Assembly: GCF_000831645.3 (NCBI RefSeq)
Contig: NZ_CP012559.1
Location: 992,001-1,056,000 of the forward strand
DNA: 64,000 bases
Reading direction: 5' to 3'
DNA from: Companilactobacillus heilongjiangensis
GTDB lineage: Bacteria; Bacillota; Bacilli; Lactobacillales; Lactobacillaceae
Positions within the stretch are counted from its first letter, which is position 1, and each line of letters starts with the position of its first letter. The position numbers were made by a program, and so were the translations under genes. Positions 18,128 to 26,892 of the stretch are shown here, piece after piece. Below the pieces are notes generated by a model that was not told where the DNA came from, made no database searches, and saw only the letters and a program-made list of their open reading frames with translations.

Positions 18128-19510
18128 ATGATAGCAATGAAAACAAAGAGTAATTATTCAAACAAAAAGATTTTAGTATTAGGTTTAGCTAAGAGTGGTT
18201 TTGCTGTAGCCAAGCTGTTAAATAAAATGGGTTCAGATGTAACTGTTGTCGACTCTAATCCTTTGGAGAAAAATACCGAAGCACAAGCTTTAATCGATGC
18301 TGGTTTTAACGTTATTACTGGTAGTAACGATGCTAGTTTGATTGATAATTCATATGATTATTTAGTTAAAAACCCTGGTATTTTTTATTCTAATGAATTG
18401 GTTCAACAAGCTGAGAAACTTAAGATTCCAGTTATCACAGAACCTGAGATTGCTTACAGTTATTCAGATGCCACAATGGTTGGTGTTACGGGTACTAACG
18501 GAAAAACAACTGTTACAACATTGATTCAATTGATGTTGCAACACTCACCAAAATTCGCACATTCATACTATGCCGGCAATATTGGTATTCCAATTTCTGA
18601 TGTAATTCAAAAGGCTACTAAAGACGATGTCGTTGTAACTGAGCTATCAAGTTTCCAACTCCAAGGAACAATCGACTTGCATCCACATGTTGCAGTTTTG
18701 AATAACATCTATTCAACTCACTTGGATTTCCACAAGAACCGTGCTAACTACATCAAAGCTAAAATGCACATTACTAAGAATCAAACTCCGGATGATTACT
18801 TTGTTATCAATTACAATACTGAAGAATGGCGTGATTTAGCTAAACAATCAAATGCTAAAATTTTGCCATTCTCTGACAACCAAGAATTAGATAATGGCGC
18901 TTATGTTAAAGATGATGTTCTTTACTGTAACGGTGAGAAGATCATGACTGCTGATGAAATTAAAATTCCTGGTGAACATAACGTTCAAAATGCTTTAGCA
19001 GCAATCAGTGTCGCCAAATTATTCGATGTTAAGAACGAAGATATTATTGAGGTATTATCATCATTTAGAGGTGTCAAGCATAGAATCCAATATGTCGATA
19101 CTTTCGGTGGACATAAATTCTATAATGATTCTAAAGCAACTAATGTTGAAGCAACAATTGTCGCTTTAACTGCATTTAAGACACCAATTACTTTGATTGC
19201 TGGTGGTCTTGACCGTGGTAATGGCTTTGACGAATTGATTCCATCACTTAAAGGTAAGGTCAATAACTTAGTTGTTTACGGTCAAACTGCTGAAAAAGTA
19301 ATCGAATCTGCTGAAAAAGCTGGGGTCGGCAATATCGTTAAGGTAGACAATTTGTCTGAAGCTGTTCCTGAAGCTTATAAGCAAAGTGATGCTGGGGATG
19401 TTATCCTACTTTCACCAGCTGCTGCTAGTTGGGATCAATTCCATACCTTTGAAGAACGTGGCGACTTGTATATTCAAACAGTCGAGACACTAAAGGGAGA
19501 AGTTAAATAA
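18128..19510 (+). CDS. murD: UDP-N-acetylmuramoylalanine--D-glutamate ligase
   Basis: Cytoplasmic ATP-dependent ligase adding D-glutamate to UDP-MurNAc-L-alanine. It has 460 residues: a Rossmann-like start (KKILVLGLAKSGFAVAKLL), the ATP loop GVTGTNGKTTVTTL near residue 125, NDSKATNVEAT and the C-terminal LLSPAAASWDQFHTFEERGD. ATG 18128 is close to the AGGAAG site; ATG 18137 is an alternative start three codons in. The gene stops directly before murG. Confidence 0.96.
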   Translation: MIAMKTKSNYSNKKILVLGLAKSGFAVAKLLNKMGSDVTVVDSNPLEKNTEAQALIDAGFNVITGSNDASLIDNSYDYLVKNPGIFYSNELVQQAEKLKIPVITEPEIAYSYSDATMVGVTGTNGKTTVTTLIQLMLQHSPKFAHSYYAGNIGIPISDVIQKATKDDVVVTELSSFQLQGTIDLHPHVAVLNNIYSTHLDFHKNRANYIKAKMHITKNQTPDDYFVINYNTEEWRDLAKQSNAKILPFSDNQELDNGAYVKDDVLYCNGEKIMTADEIKIPGEHNVQNALAAISVAKLFDVKNEDIIEVLSSFRGVKHRIQYVDTFGGHKFYNDSKATNVEATIVALTAFKTPITLIAGGLDRGNGFDELIPSLKGKVNNLVVYGQTAEKVIESAEKAGVGNIVKVDNLSEAVPEAYKQSDAGDVILLSPAAASWDQFHTFEERGDLYIQTVETLKGEVK

Positions 19511-20617
19511 ATGACAAAAATGCGCATAATTGTTTCCGGTGGTGGTACCGGTGGACATATCTATCCCGCAATGGCCTTAATTAAACGTCTCAAGGAACGT
19601 GACCTAATTGATGATGTTCTATACGTTGGAACAGAAAAAGGCTTAGAGAGCAAGATTGTTAAGAATGCTGGCTTGAACTTTAAGACAATTGAAATCCAAG
19701 GGTTCAAACGCCGTCTGACACTCGAAAACGTCAAGACAGTTCAATTGTTCCTTTCAAGCATTCGTAAATCTCGTAAAATCATCAAAGAATTTAAGCCTGA
19801 TATCGTTGTCGGTACTGGTGGTTATGTATCAAGTGCGATCGTTTATGCGGCACACACAATGCATATCCCAACGGTTATCCATGAACAAAATACGATTGCT
19901 GGTGTAACTAACAAATTCTTAGCTCATTTCGTCGATAAGATTGCGATTGCTTTTACTGAAGCAACTGATCAATTCAGTGAAAAGAAGAAAATTGTTTTCA
20001 CAGGTAACCCCAGAGCCCAAGAAGTTGTCAACATCCAAAAAAATGATCGTTTGAAAGAATTCGATTTAGCAGCCGACAAGGATACCGTGATGATTTTCGG
20101 TGGTTCTCGTGGTGCTAAGCCAATTAATCAAGCGACAATTGAGACAATGGACCGTTTTGTTAAAGCAGATTATCAAGTTTTGTTTGTTACAGGACGAGTA
20201 CATTATGACAATGTTGTTAAATTAATCGATGAAAAGTATCTAAACAGTGCAAATATTTCCGTATTACCATATATTGATAATATGCCAGGAATTTTGCCTG
20301 ACATTAAGTTGATCGTCGGACGTAGCGGCGCAACAAGCATTGCTGAGATTACAGCCCTAGGCATTCCAGCTATATTTGTACCAAGCCCATACGTAACGCA
20401 TGATCATCAAACAAAGAATGCCATGTCGGTTTCCAAAGTTGGAGCTGCCAAGTTGATTCCAGAAGCTGAACTTACAAGCGATTCCTTGTATGAAGCAGTT
20501 AATGAAATCATGAGCGACAGTAAAGTTCAGGCTGAAATGTCTGAGAAGTCCAAGCACATCGGCGTCCCTGATTCTGCTGATCGATTGATAAAGGTGTTAA
20601 CTGAGCTGGTTAAGTAG
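19511..20617 (+). CDS. murG: Lipid II synthase MurG
   Basis: Glycosyltransferase adding GlcNAc to lipid I on the inner membrane face to give lipid II. It has 368 residues. GGGTGGHIYPAMA at the N-terminus and FGGSRGAKPINQ with GRSGATSIAEITALGIPAIFVPSP in the C-terminal domain are the donor-binding motifs. It abuts murD without a gap. Repeat F begins one base after its stop, so no other terminator separates it from divIB. Confidence 0.97.
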   Translation: MTKMRIIVSGGGTGGHIYPAMALIKRLKERDLIDDVLYVGTEKGLESKIVKNAGLNFKTIEIQGFKRRLTLENVKTVQLFLSSIRKSRKIIKEFKPDIVVGTGGYVSSAIVYAAHTMHIPTVIHEQNTIAGVTNKFLAHFVDKIAIAFTEATDQFSEKKKIVFTGNPRAQEVVNIQKNDRLKEFDLAADKDTVMIFGGSRGAKPINQATIETMDRFVKADYQVLFVTGRVHYDNVVKLIDEKYLNSANISVLPYIDNMPGILPDIKLIVGRSGATSIAEITALGIPAIFVPSPYVTHDHQTKNAMSVSKVGAAKLIPEAELTSDSLYEAVNEIMSDSKVQAEMSEKSKHIGVPDSADRLIKVLTELVK

Positions 20618-20618
20618 G

Positions 20619-20803
20619 GCCGTCTCCAGAGCTGAGAAGTATTTCGCCTGCTGTGCAGAACGGTCCGAGTCAAAGAGCGGTCTCGAACCTCGGTTTGAAG
20701 CCTTTCCATAGACTGGAAAGGCTCCAAACTCGCCCGGTGGTGTAACGTCTAAAGCCGTAACGCCACTTCCACTGCTGGTGAATACTTCTCAGCTCTTCCG
20801 ACT
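20619..20803 (+). repeat. Structured intergenic repeat, copy F (forward)
   Basis: Full-length. Perfect 16-bp outer arms at 20628-20643 and 20781-20796. The inner GTTTGAAGCCTTTCC arm pairs with GGAAAGGCTCCAAAC. It begins one base after the murG stop, inside the dcw cluster. Paired with remnant G. Confidence 0.87.
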
Positions 20804-20956
20804 AATGTATTTTGATTTTATATATTATTCGACGAATCGCTTTTATTTATACAGAGTGATTGTAGAATAGCCTTGTAACGGGTAAAACTAGTTAGTTTAT
20901 CCAGTTTTTTATTAAGTCTCTTGAGCTTCAACTGGTTATCAAGTGAAAAACGACCT

Positions 20957-20991
20957 AGTCGGAGGGCACTGTACTGCCAACCGGAGACGGC
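20957..20991 (-). repeat. Repeat remnant, copy G (reverse, ends only)
   Basis: 35 bases keeping AGTCGGAGG at the left and CCGGAGACGGC at the right, with the centre deleted. It is 23 bases before the divIB start and is followed by CATAT, like other reverse copies. Confidence 0.6.
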
Positions 20992-21014
20992 ATATATAAA
21001 TGTGAGGTTTAAAA

Positions 21015-21713
21015 GTGCTGAGAAAAAGGATTAGAATAAGTAAAAATGGTTTAATTATTATAATAGTTTTTGTTATCGTGTTGATTGCTTATTTTGGTTC
21101 ATCTTTGAGCAAAGTAAGGAACATCAATGTCAAAGGCGTTAATGATCTTGGTGCACAACAAGTAATTAATGCTACCAAGATTGATGATAATTCCACACTT
21201 TTAAATGTTTTCTTGCATCATAAAACGATTGCCAAAGAAACTGAACAAAAACTTCCATCGATTAAATCTATCTCGTTTGGAACGCACAATCTGCGTGACT
21301 TAACGATTAAAGTTTCCGAACATCCAACACTAGGATTTATCAATAAGAACGGTGGTTATTATCGAATCATTAATAACGGTAAGATCATCAATCAAAAGAT
21401 GAGTTCTCCAATTGGTAACTACCCAACCTATAGTGGCTTTAGTGCCAGTAGGCTGAAGAAGATGTCGAACATTTACGCCGAACTGCCTAGTAACGTGAAG
21501 ACGAATGTGTCTGAATTTTATAACGCTCCGACTAAATTGAATCCATATCGGATCAAAATCGATATGAATGATGGCAACAAAGTTATCGCCGACATGAGAA
21601 CTGTTCGAACAAAATTGAAGTATTATCCAGGTATGGCTGCTCAGATGAAAAAGAAAGGCGTTATAGATTTGGAGATTGGAGCCTATTCTTATCCCTTTAA
21701 AGGTAAGAAATAG
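21015..21713 (+). CDS. divIB: Cell division protein DivIB (FtsQ)
   Basis: Bitopic divisome protein bridging FtsL/DivIC and the septal synthase. It has 232 residues: a basic N-terminus, a transmembrane segment (GLIIIIVFVIVLIAYFGSSL), then a POTRA-like domain beginning KVRNINVKGVNDLGAQQVI and a beta domain. The start is GTG 21015, with GAGG at about 8 bases. It is somewhat short for DivIB. Normally it follows murG directly; here 397 bases with repeats F and G intervene. Confidence 0.92.
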   Translation: MLRKRIRISKNGLIIIIVFVIVLIAYFGSSLSKVRNINVKGVNDLGAQQVINATKIDDNSTLLNVFLHHKTIAKETEQKLPSIKSISFGTHNLRDLTIKVSEHPTLGFINKNGGYYRIINNGKIINQKMSSPIGNYPTYSGFSASRLKKMSNIYAELPSNVKTNVSEFYNAPTKLNPYRIKIDMNDGNKVIADMRTVRTKLKYYPGMAAQMKKKGVIDLEIGAYSYPFKGKK

Positions 21714-21788
21714 GTTTAATATAATCATATTTGTGTTAAAATTTTTTAGTGAATAGATTTTTCTAGGTAAGGGAGGCTGCCACGATTA

Positions 21789-23141
21789 ATGGACAATTCT
21801 GAATTTTTTGTAGGTCTTGATATTGGCACGAATTCAATTAAAGTAGTTGTCGCTGAATCGTCTGATGATAGGTTAAGTATTGTCGGCGTAGGAAGTGAAC
21901 GCTCTGAAGGTGTGAGCCGTGGCGTTATAGTCGATATAGACAAAGCGGCAGGTGCTATAAAACGCGCAATTAAGAAGGCCGAAACACAAGCAAATATTTC
22001 CATCCGTGACGTTGTAGTCGGTATATCGGCTAACATGTTACAGATTGAGAAATGCCAAGGTATGATTGCCGTTGGATCTCAATCAAAAGAAATCAATGAA
22101 AATGATGTCAGACAAGTTATGCTGGCTGCTATGGTTCAAAACTTACCTAGTGAGAGAGAAGTTGTTTCTCTATTACCTAAGCAATTTTCTGTCGATGGTT
22201 TCAACAACATTCGTGATCCACGAGGAATGATTGGTGTACGTTTAGAGATGTCAGGAGTTTTGTACACGGCGCCTAAAACCATCGTTCATAATACGAAAAA
22301 GGCTATTCAAAAAGCCGGCTTAAACATTATTCATAAAGTTATTTCTCCAATGGCATTAAGTCAAGTCGTTTTAAATGACGGCGAGAGCGACTTTGGTGCT
22401 GTAATTATTGATATGGGAGCTGGTCAAACAACCGCTTCTGTAGTACATGATCACAACCTGAAATTATCAACTGTTGATTTTGAGGGTGGCGACTATGTAA
22501 CGCATGATATCTCAGTTGTTTTGAATACAACTGTTGAAAATGCTAATCAATTGAAACTTTATTACGGTAACGCATCTGCTGACAAATCTTCGACCGATGA
22601 AAATATCAGTGTCGAAGTTGTTGGTAAAAATGAGCCAACAATGATTTCAGAAGAATATTTAGCTGAAATTATTGAAGCTCGACTTAACCAAATCTTTACT
22701 AGACTACAAGCACCACTAGAAGATGCAGGGGCTCTATCTCTACCCGGTGGAATCGTTTTGACCGGTGGGGTTGCCGCTACGCCTAATGTGGAAGACTTAG
22801 CTAGAAAGATTTTCGATGTCAAAGTTAGAAGTTATGTCCCAACACAGATGGGTATGCGTTATCCTTCATATTCGTTAGGACTTGGCTTAGTAACCTATGC
22901 TTCAAGATTAAATGATATTGGAGTGATTGCTGACAATGTTGTTAATGGTGCAACCATTGACCGAGGCAGTCGACCACAACCTCAAGTTGCTTCTGAGCCT
23001 CAACCACAGCAACAATTTGAGCAACCAGAACCAACAATGGACCAAACTCAAGAGGACCAACCAACAGAAGATGAGACAAAGCCTGATAAAGGTAAAAAGA
23101 TGTCGAAATTCAAGGACTTCTGGAGCAAATTTTTTGATTAA
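21789..23141 (+). CDS. ftsA: Cell division protein FtsA
   Basis: Actin-like protein that tethers FtsZ to the membrane. It has 450 residues: FVGLDIGTNSIKVVV at the N-terminus, a 1C domain at about 85-165, IDMGAGQTTASV as phosphate-2 and LTGGVAATPNVEDLA. A Q/P/E-rich linker (about 395-435) leads to a C-terminal amphipathic helix ending FKDFWSKFFD, the membrane anchor. GGAGG is about 12 bases before ATG 21789, rather far, but the sequence start fits the family. Confidence 0.96.
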   Translation: MDNSEFFVGLDIGTNSIKVVVAESSDDRLSIVGVGSERSEGVSRGVIVDIDKAAGAIKRAIKKAETQANISIRDVVVGISANMLQIEKCQGMIAVGSQSKEINENDVRQVMLAAMVQNLPSEREVVSLLPKQFSVDGFNNIRDPRGMIGVRLEMSGVLYTAPKTIVHNTKKAIQKAGLNIIHKVISPMALSQVVLNDGESDFGAVIIDMGAGQTTASVVHDHNLKLSTVDFEGGDYVTHDISVVLNTTVENANQLKLYYGNASADKSSTDENISVEVVGKNEPTMISEEYLAEIIEARLNQIFTRLQAPLEDAGALSLPGGIVLTGGVAATPNVEDLARKIFDVKVRSYVPTQMGMRYPSYSLGLGLVTYASRLNDIGVIADNVVNGATIDRGSRPQPQVASEPQPQQQFEQPEPTMDQTQEDQPTEDETKPDKGKKMSKFKDFWSKFFD

Positions 23142-23180
23142 TAATAAATAATAAATGATTTAAATAGGAGGAACTCCTTA

Positions 23181-24437
23181 ATGGAATATACTTTAGACTC
23201 TACCCAAAATAAGGGAGCGGTAATCAAAGTTATCGGTGTCGGTGGTGCCGGTGGTAACGCTGTCAATCGAATGGTAGAAGCAGGAATCAAAGGTGTACAG
23301 TTTATTGCTGCAAATACTGATGTTCAAGCTCTAGAAAACTCAAATGCTGAAACAAAAATTCAGTTAGGACCTAAATTGACACGTGGATTAGGTGCTGGTT
23401 CAAATCCTGAGGTTGGACAAAAAGCTGCTCAAGAAAGTGAAGAAGCCATTAAAGAAGCCCTTGAAGGCGCTGATATGATCTTCGTAACTGCCGGAATGGG
23501 TGGTGGTACTGGTACAGGCGCTGCTCCTATCGTTGCTAATATTGCTAAAGAAAGTGGTGCCCTAACAGTTGGTGTTGTGACACGTCCTTTCGCCTTTGAA
23601 GGTTCAAAACGTTCACGTTTTGCCGCTGATGGTATTACTGAACTTAAAAAAGATGTTGATACACTAGTTTTGATTTCTAACAGCAAATTGCTAGAAATCG
23701 TTGATAAGAAGACACCTATGAGTGAAGCATTCAGTATTGCTGATGATGTTTTACGTCAAGGTGTTCAAAGTATTTCTGATTTGATCACATCACCTGGTTT
23801 CGTTAACTTGGACTTTGCTGATGTTAAGACTGTTATGTCAGATCAAGGCTCAGCTCTAATGGGTATTGGTCAAGCTAACGGCGAAAACAGAATTACTGAA
23901 GCTACTAAGAAAGCTATCTCATCACCATTACTTGAAGTTTCAATCGATGGTGCTAAACAAGTATTGCTTAATATTACTGGTGGCCCAGACTTATCACTAT
24001 TTGAAGCACAAGATGCAGCGCAAATTGTTTCCGAACAAGCTACATCTGATGTTAATATTATCTTCGGTACTTCAATCGATGACACATTAGGTGACCAAGT
24101 TAAGGTTACTGTTATTGCAACTGGCGTTGAAACCGAAGAAAGCAAGAAGAGAGAACCATCAAGACGTCCTCTAAACAATCCCCGTGCAACATTAGATAAT
24201 AATAAGAACAAGGCTGACAATGATAACAATGGTCAACCAAAGTCCGTTTCACAACCACAACAACCATCTAATGATCCATTGGCAGCTTGGGACATCAATC
24301 GTGATGCTGCAAAGCAAAACAACGTTTCTGGTGAAAAGGGCGACTTCGAAATCTTCCAAAAACCTGAAACAATTGATTTGAGCGACGATGACGATGATTC
24401 AACTCCTCCAATTTTTAAGCGTCGTAACAATAAATAA
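23181..24437 (+). CDS. ftsZ: Cell division protein FtsZ
   Basis: Tubulin-like GTPase that forms the Z-ring. It has 418 residues. GMGGGTGTG (residues 105-113) is the tubulin signature; [14 protein letters not shown] begins the GTPase fold and [11 protein letters not shown] marks the T7 loop region. A disordered N/Q/K-rich linker (about 315-400) ends in the conserved tail PPIFKRR, which binds FtsA, SepF and other partners. AGGAGG precedes ATG 23181. Confidence 0.98.
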   Translation: MEYTLDSTQNKGAVIKVIGVGGAGGNAVNRMVEAGIKGVQFIAANTDVQALENSNAETKIQLGPKLTRGLGAGSNPEVGQKAAQESEEAIKEALEGADMIFVTAGMGGGTGTGAAPIVANIAKESGALTVGVVTRPFAFEGSKRSRFAADGITELKKDVDTLVLISNSKLLEIVDKKTPMSEAFSIADDVLRQGVQSISDLITSPGFVNLDFADVKTVMSDQGSALMGIGQANGENRITEATKKAISSPLLEVSIDGAKQVLLNITGGPDLSLFEAQDAAQIVSEQATSDVNIIFGTSIDDTLGDQVKVTVIATGVETEESKKREPSRRPLNNPRATLDNNKNKADNDNNGQPKSVSQPQQPSNDPLAAWDINRDAAKQNNVSGEKGDFEIFQKPETIDLSDDDDDSTPPIFKRRNNK

Positions 24438-24451
24438 AAGGAGATTTTCTT

Positions 24452-24868
24452 ATGGCATTTGCAAAATTAGGTAGCTTTTTCGGCATTAATGATGAAGATG
24501 ATTTTGATGAAAAACCAGCTAACAGTCAAAATGTTGAACAACCTAAAACAAATTATTCAAAAAATGAAAAGGTAGTATCAATGAGTACAGCCAGCGAAGC
24601 AAGAGCTAAAGGTAATAGTAAAATTGCAATTTATCAACCAAGAGTTTACTCAGATGCAAAAGTTATTGCCAAACAACTTTTGAATAACAAAGCTGTAATT
24701 GTTAATTTTAATAATGTCAATGATGAACAATCAAAGAGAATCGTGGACTTTTTAACAGGTACTATCTTTGCCTTAAACGGTGAAATTAAACGTGTTGGAG
24801 AAAAAATCTTTCTTTGTACACCACCTAAGTTTGAAATCGATGGAAGCTTAACTGATATAAACGAATAA
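24452..24868 (+). CDS. sepF: Cell division protein SepF
   Basis: FtsZ-bundling membrane anchor acting with FtsA. It has 138 residues: an N-terminal amphipathic helix (AFAKLGSFFG), an acidic linker, then the SepF core from about residue 50 with YQPRVYSDAKVIAKQLLNNKAVIVNF and RIVDFLTGTIFALNGEIKRVGEKIFLCTP (split here for reading: the second part starts near residue 90). AAGGAG precedes ATG 24452. It lies in the usual ftsZ-sepF-ylmG order. Confidence 0.95.
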   Translation: MAFAKLGSFFGINDEDDFDEKPANSQNVEQPKTNYSKNEKVVSMSTASEARAKGNSKIAIYQPRVYSDAKVIAKQLLNNKAVIVNFNNVNDEQSKRIVDFLTGTIFALNGEIKRVGEKIFLCTPPKFEIDGSLTDINE

Positions 24869-24882
24869 AGTCGAGGAAAGAT

Positions 24883-25149
24883 ATGAATCAAATTTTAAGT
24901 GGATTGCCATTTGTGATTAGTATGGCTTTTCAATTGTATGAATTCATAATTTTTGTGTACTGCTTGCTCTCTTTTGTGCCTGCAGTGTACAATTCTGCAT
25001 TTGGAAGATTCATCGTAGCGATGGTGAATCCATTCTTAAATTTAATAAAAAAAGTCATACCTACAAGTATTGGCTTTCTTGATTTTTCTCCAATAATTGC
25101 ACTTATACTAATTCAATTATTGCAGAAAGCGATATTCTTAATAATCTAA
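24883..25149 (+). CDS. YggT/YlmG-family membrane protein
   Basis: Small two-helix membrane protein (88 residues) of the YGGT family, found after sepF in many Gram-positives. The hydrophobic segments are at about 8-35 and 62-85 and the conserved region FGRFIVAMVNPFLNLIKKVIP lies between. Its role is not firmly known; context links it to division or nucleoid/membrane organisation. It is followed 5 bases later by the S4-domain gene. Confidence 0.88.
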   Translation: MNQILSGLPFVISMAFQLYEFIIFVYCLLSFVPAVYNSAFGRFIVAMVNPFLNLIKKVIPTSIGFLDFSPIIALILIQLLQKAIFLII

Positions 25150-25154
25150 AAAAT

Positions 25155-25949
25155 ATGGATGATAAAAAAACAATCATTGGTGGAGGCTTTTTCCGTCCAG
25201 AAGAGAAAACGTTCATTGATAAAATAAGCGATATATTATTAAAAGCTCAAACAATGTACACTCCACAGCTCACTGATTTTTTGAATTTACGTGAACAGAC
25301 GATTTTAAATAACCTGATTAATAAATATGATGGTTTATATGTGCATTACTTTGGCGGTTATGAGAATGCAGAACGGGTCAGGGGAATAATTGCTCCTGAC
25401 TATTTTGTACCTAAAGAATCTGACTATGAGATTGCAATGTACGAAATTCGTTATCCAGAAAAGTTTGCTAATTTGCATCACGGTCAAATATTGGGTTCCT
25501 TAACTGGGTCAGGCGTTGAGCGTGATCGTTTTGGAGACATTATTACCGATGGCGAAAATTGGCAATTTTTTGTATTTAATTCGATGAGTGATTATATTGA
25601 AGATCAAGTTAAAAAAATCGGACCATACAAGATTCATCTAATTGCGAAGAATTTCAGTGAATTGCTTTTGCCAAAGGATGAATCAACTGATGAGACAATT
25701 ACTATCCAATCATTACGCTTGGATACGATTATTGCTGACGTTTATGATCTGTCACGACAGAATGCTAAATCCTTAGTCGACCACGGTAAAGTTCAAATTA
25801 ACTGGGTTGTGAATAAAAATGCTAGCTCATTTGTCACGATTACTGATACACTTAGTGTCAGAGGCTTTGGCCGAATAAGAGTTAATGATATTATGGGCAG
25901 ATCGAGGAATAATAAATATCTTCTTTCGGTTAACATCATTAAGAAATAG
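25155..25949 (+). CDS. YlmH-family S4-domain RNA-binding protein
   Basis: 264-residue protein with a C-terminal S4 RNA-binding domain (about 182-240: LRLDTIIADVYDLSRQNAKS...HGKVQINW). The N-terminal half resembles YlmH of the division cluster. Family members bind ribosomes or tRNA and YlmH has been linked to ribosome rescue in Bacillus. No strong ribosome site precedes ATG 25155, so coupling to the upstream gene is possible. Confidence 0.9.
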   Translation: MDDKKTIIGGGFFRPEEKTFIDKISDILLKAQTMYTPQLTDFLNLREQTILNNLINKYDGLYVHYFGGYENAERVRGIIAPDYFVPKESDYEIAMYEIRYPEKFANLHHGQILGSLTGSGVERDRFGDIITDGENWQFFVFNSMSDYIEDQVKKIGPYKIHLIAKNFSELLLPKDESTDETITIQSLRLDTIIADVYDLSRQNAKSLVDHGKVQINWVVNKNASSFVTITDTLSVRGFGRIRVNDIMGRSRNNKYLLSVNIIKK

Positions 25950-25961
25950 GGGCGTGAAGTT

Positions 25962-26711
25962 ATGGTATTATCACCAGTAGAAATACATGATAAAGAATTT
26001 GATAGTAAATTTCGAGGCTATGACCGCGACCAAGTTGAAAGCTTTTTGAAACAAGCAGCTCAAGACTATAATTTAGCTTTGCAAAAAAATGCGCAGTTAG
26101 AAAAAGAACTGAAAGAAACTTCTGAACAATTGAAGTATTTCACTGATATGAAGGATGCTTTGAATCAATCGATTTTGGTTGCCCAAGAAGCAGCTGAAAA
26201 GGTTAAGAATGAGTCTGAACAAGAAGCTCAAATAATCGTCGAGGAATCACAGAAAAAAGCTCGTGATTTATTGAATCAATCCACTGAAAAGTCGAATCAA
26301 ATTTTGCAAGATGCATCTGAACGTGCACGCCAAGTTACGATTGAAACTGATAATCTCAAACGCAGCGTCAACACCTTCAGACAAGGCTTACAAGGTATGC
26401 TGAAACAGCAGTTGGATATGGTGGACAATCCAGAATGGTCTAAGCTTAATGACAGTACATCTACTGACAAACTCAAACAAGAAGTGGGCGACCAACAACG
26501 ACCAGATTCAAGCCAAAATTATCAAGCTGATCAGTCAAATAATCAACAGAATTATGAAAATGACCAAAATTCGGTTTTCAATTCCGAGCAAATGAATTAT
26601 AATGACAATATTCAGGAAAATCAGCCGGACGAATCGTATACGATTAATCATCAACAAAATGAACCAACGTTCAATTTTAAAGATGACGCCGACGATGATC
26701 CTAAGAAGTAA
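25962..26711 (+). CDS. divIVA: Cell division initiation protein DivIVA
   Basis: Coiled-coil protein that senses curved membrane at poles and septa and positions partners such as MinCD. It has 249 residues: the conserved N-terminal membrane-binding domain (LSPVEIHDKEFDSKFRGYDRDQVESFL, given in two parts: residues 3-15 and 16-29), a long coiled coil to about residue 150, then a Q/N-rich low-complexity tail of about 90 residues. Last gene of the division cluster before the ileS T-box. Confidence 0.95.
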   Translation: MVLSPVEIHDKEFDSKFRGYDRDQVESFLKQAAQDYNLALQKNAQLEKELKETSEQLKYFTDMKDALNQSILVAQEAAEKVKNESEQEAQIIVEESQKKARDLLNQSTEKSNQILQDASERARQVTIETDNLKRSVNTFRQGLQGMLKQQLDMVDNPEWSKLNDSTSTDKLKQEVGDQQRPDSSQNYQADQSNNQQNYENDQNSVFNSEQMNYNDNIQENQPDESYTINHQQNEPTFNFKDDADDDPKK

Positions 26712-26874
26712 TAAGAGATTTAGTGCCATGAAGAAAATTTTTTCAGCGAGCTAGTGTTGGTGTGAGACTAGTAAAAATTATTTTTGGTATATCGGCTCTT
26801 AAACAATTTATGTAATTTACCAATAGGTGGTATAGCGAGAACTCGTCCTAGAAATTGGATGGGTTCTTTTTATT
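26712..26874 (+). promoter_or_regulatory. T-box leader of ileS
   Basis: T-box core AATAGGTGGTATAGCGA (26822-26838) followed by terminator stem GAACTCGTCC (26839-26848) with GGATGGGTTC (26857-26866) and T run. The leader is short, and its 5' border and promoter may lie in the end of divIVA. Specificity for tRNA-Ile is inferred from the gene; an ATC in GGTATATCGGC is a possible but unproven specifier. Confidence 0.85.
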
Positions 26875-26892
26875 TTCAGAAGGGGTGAAAGA

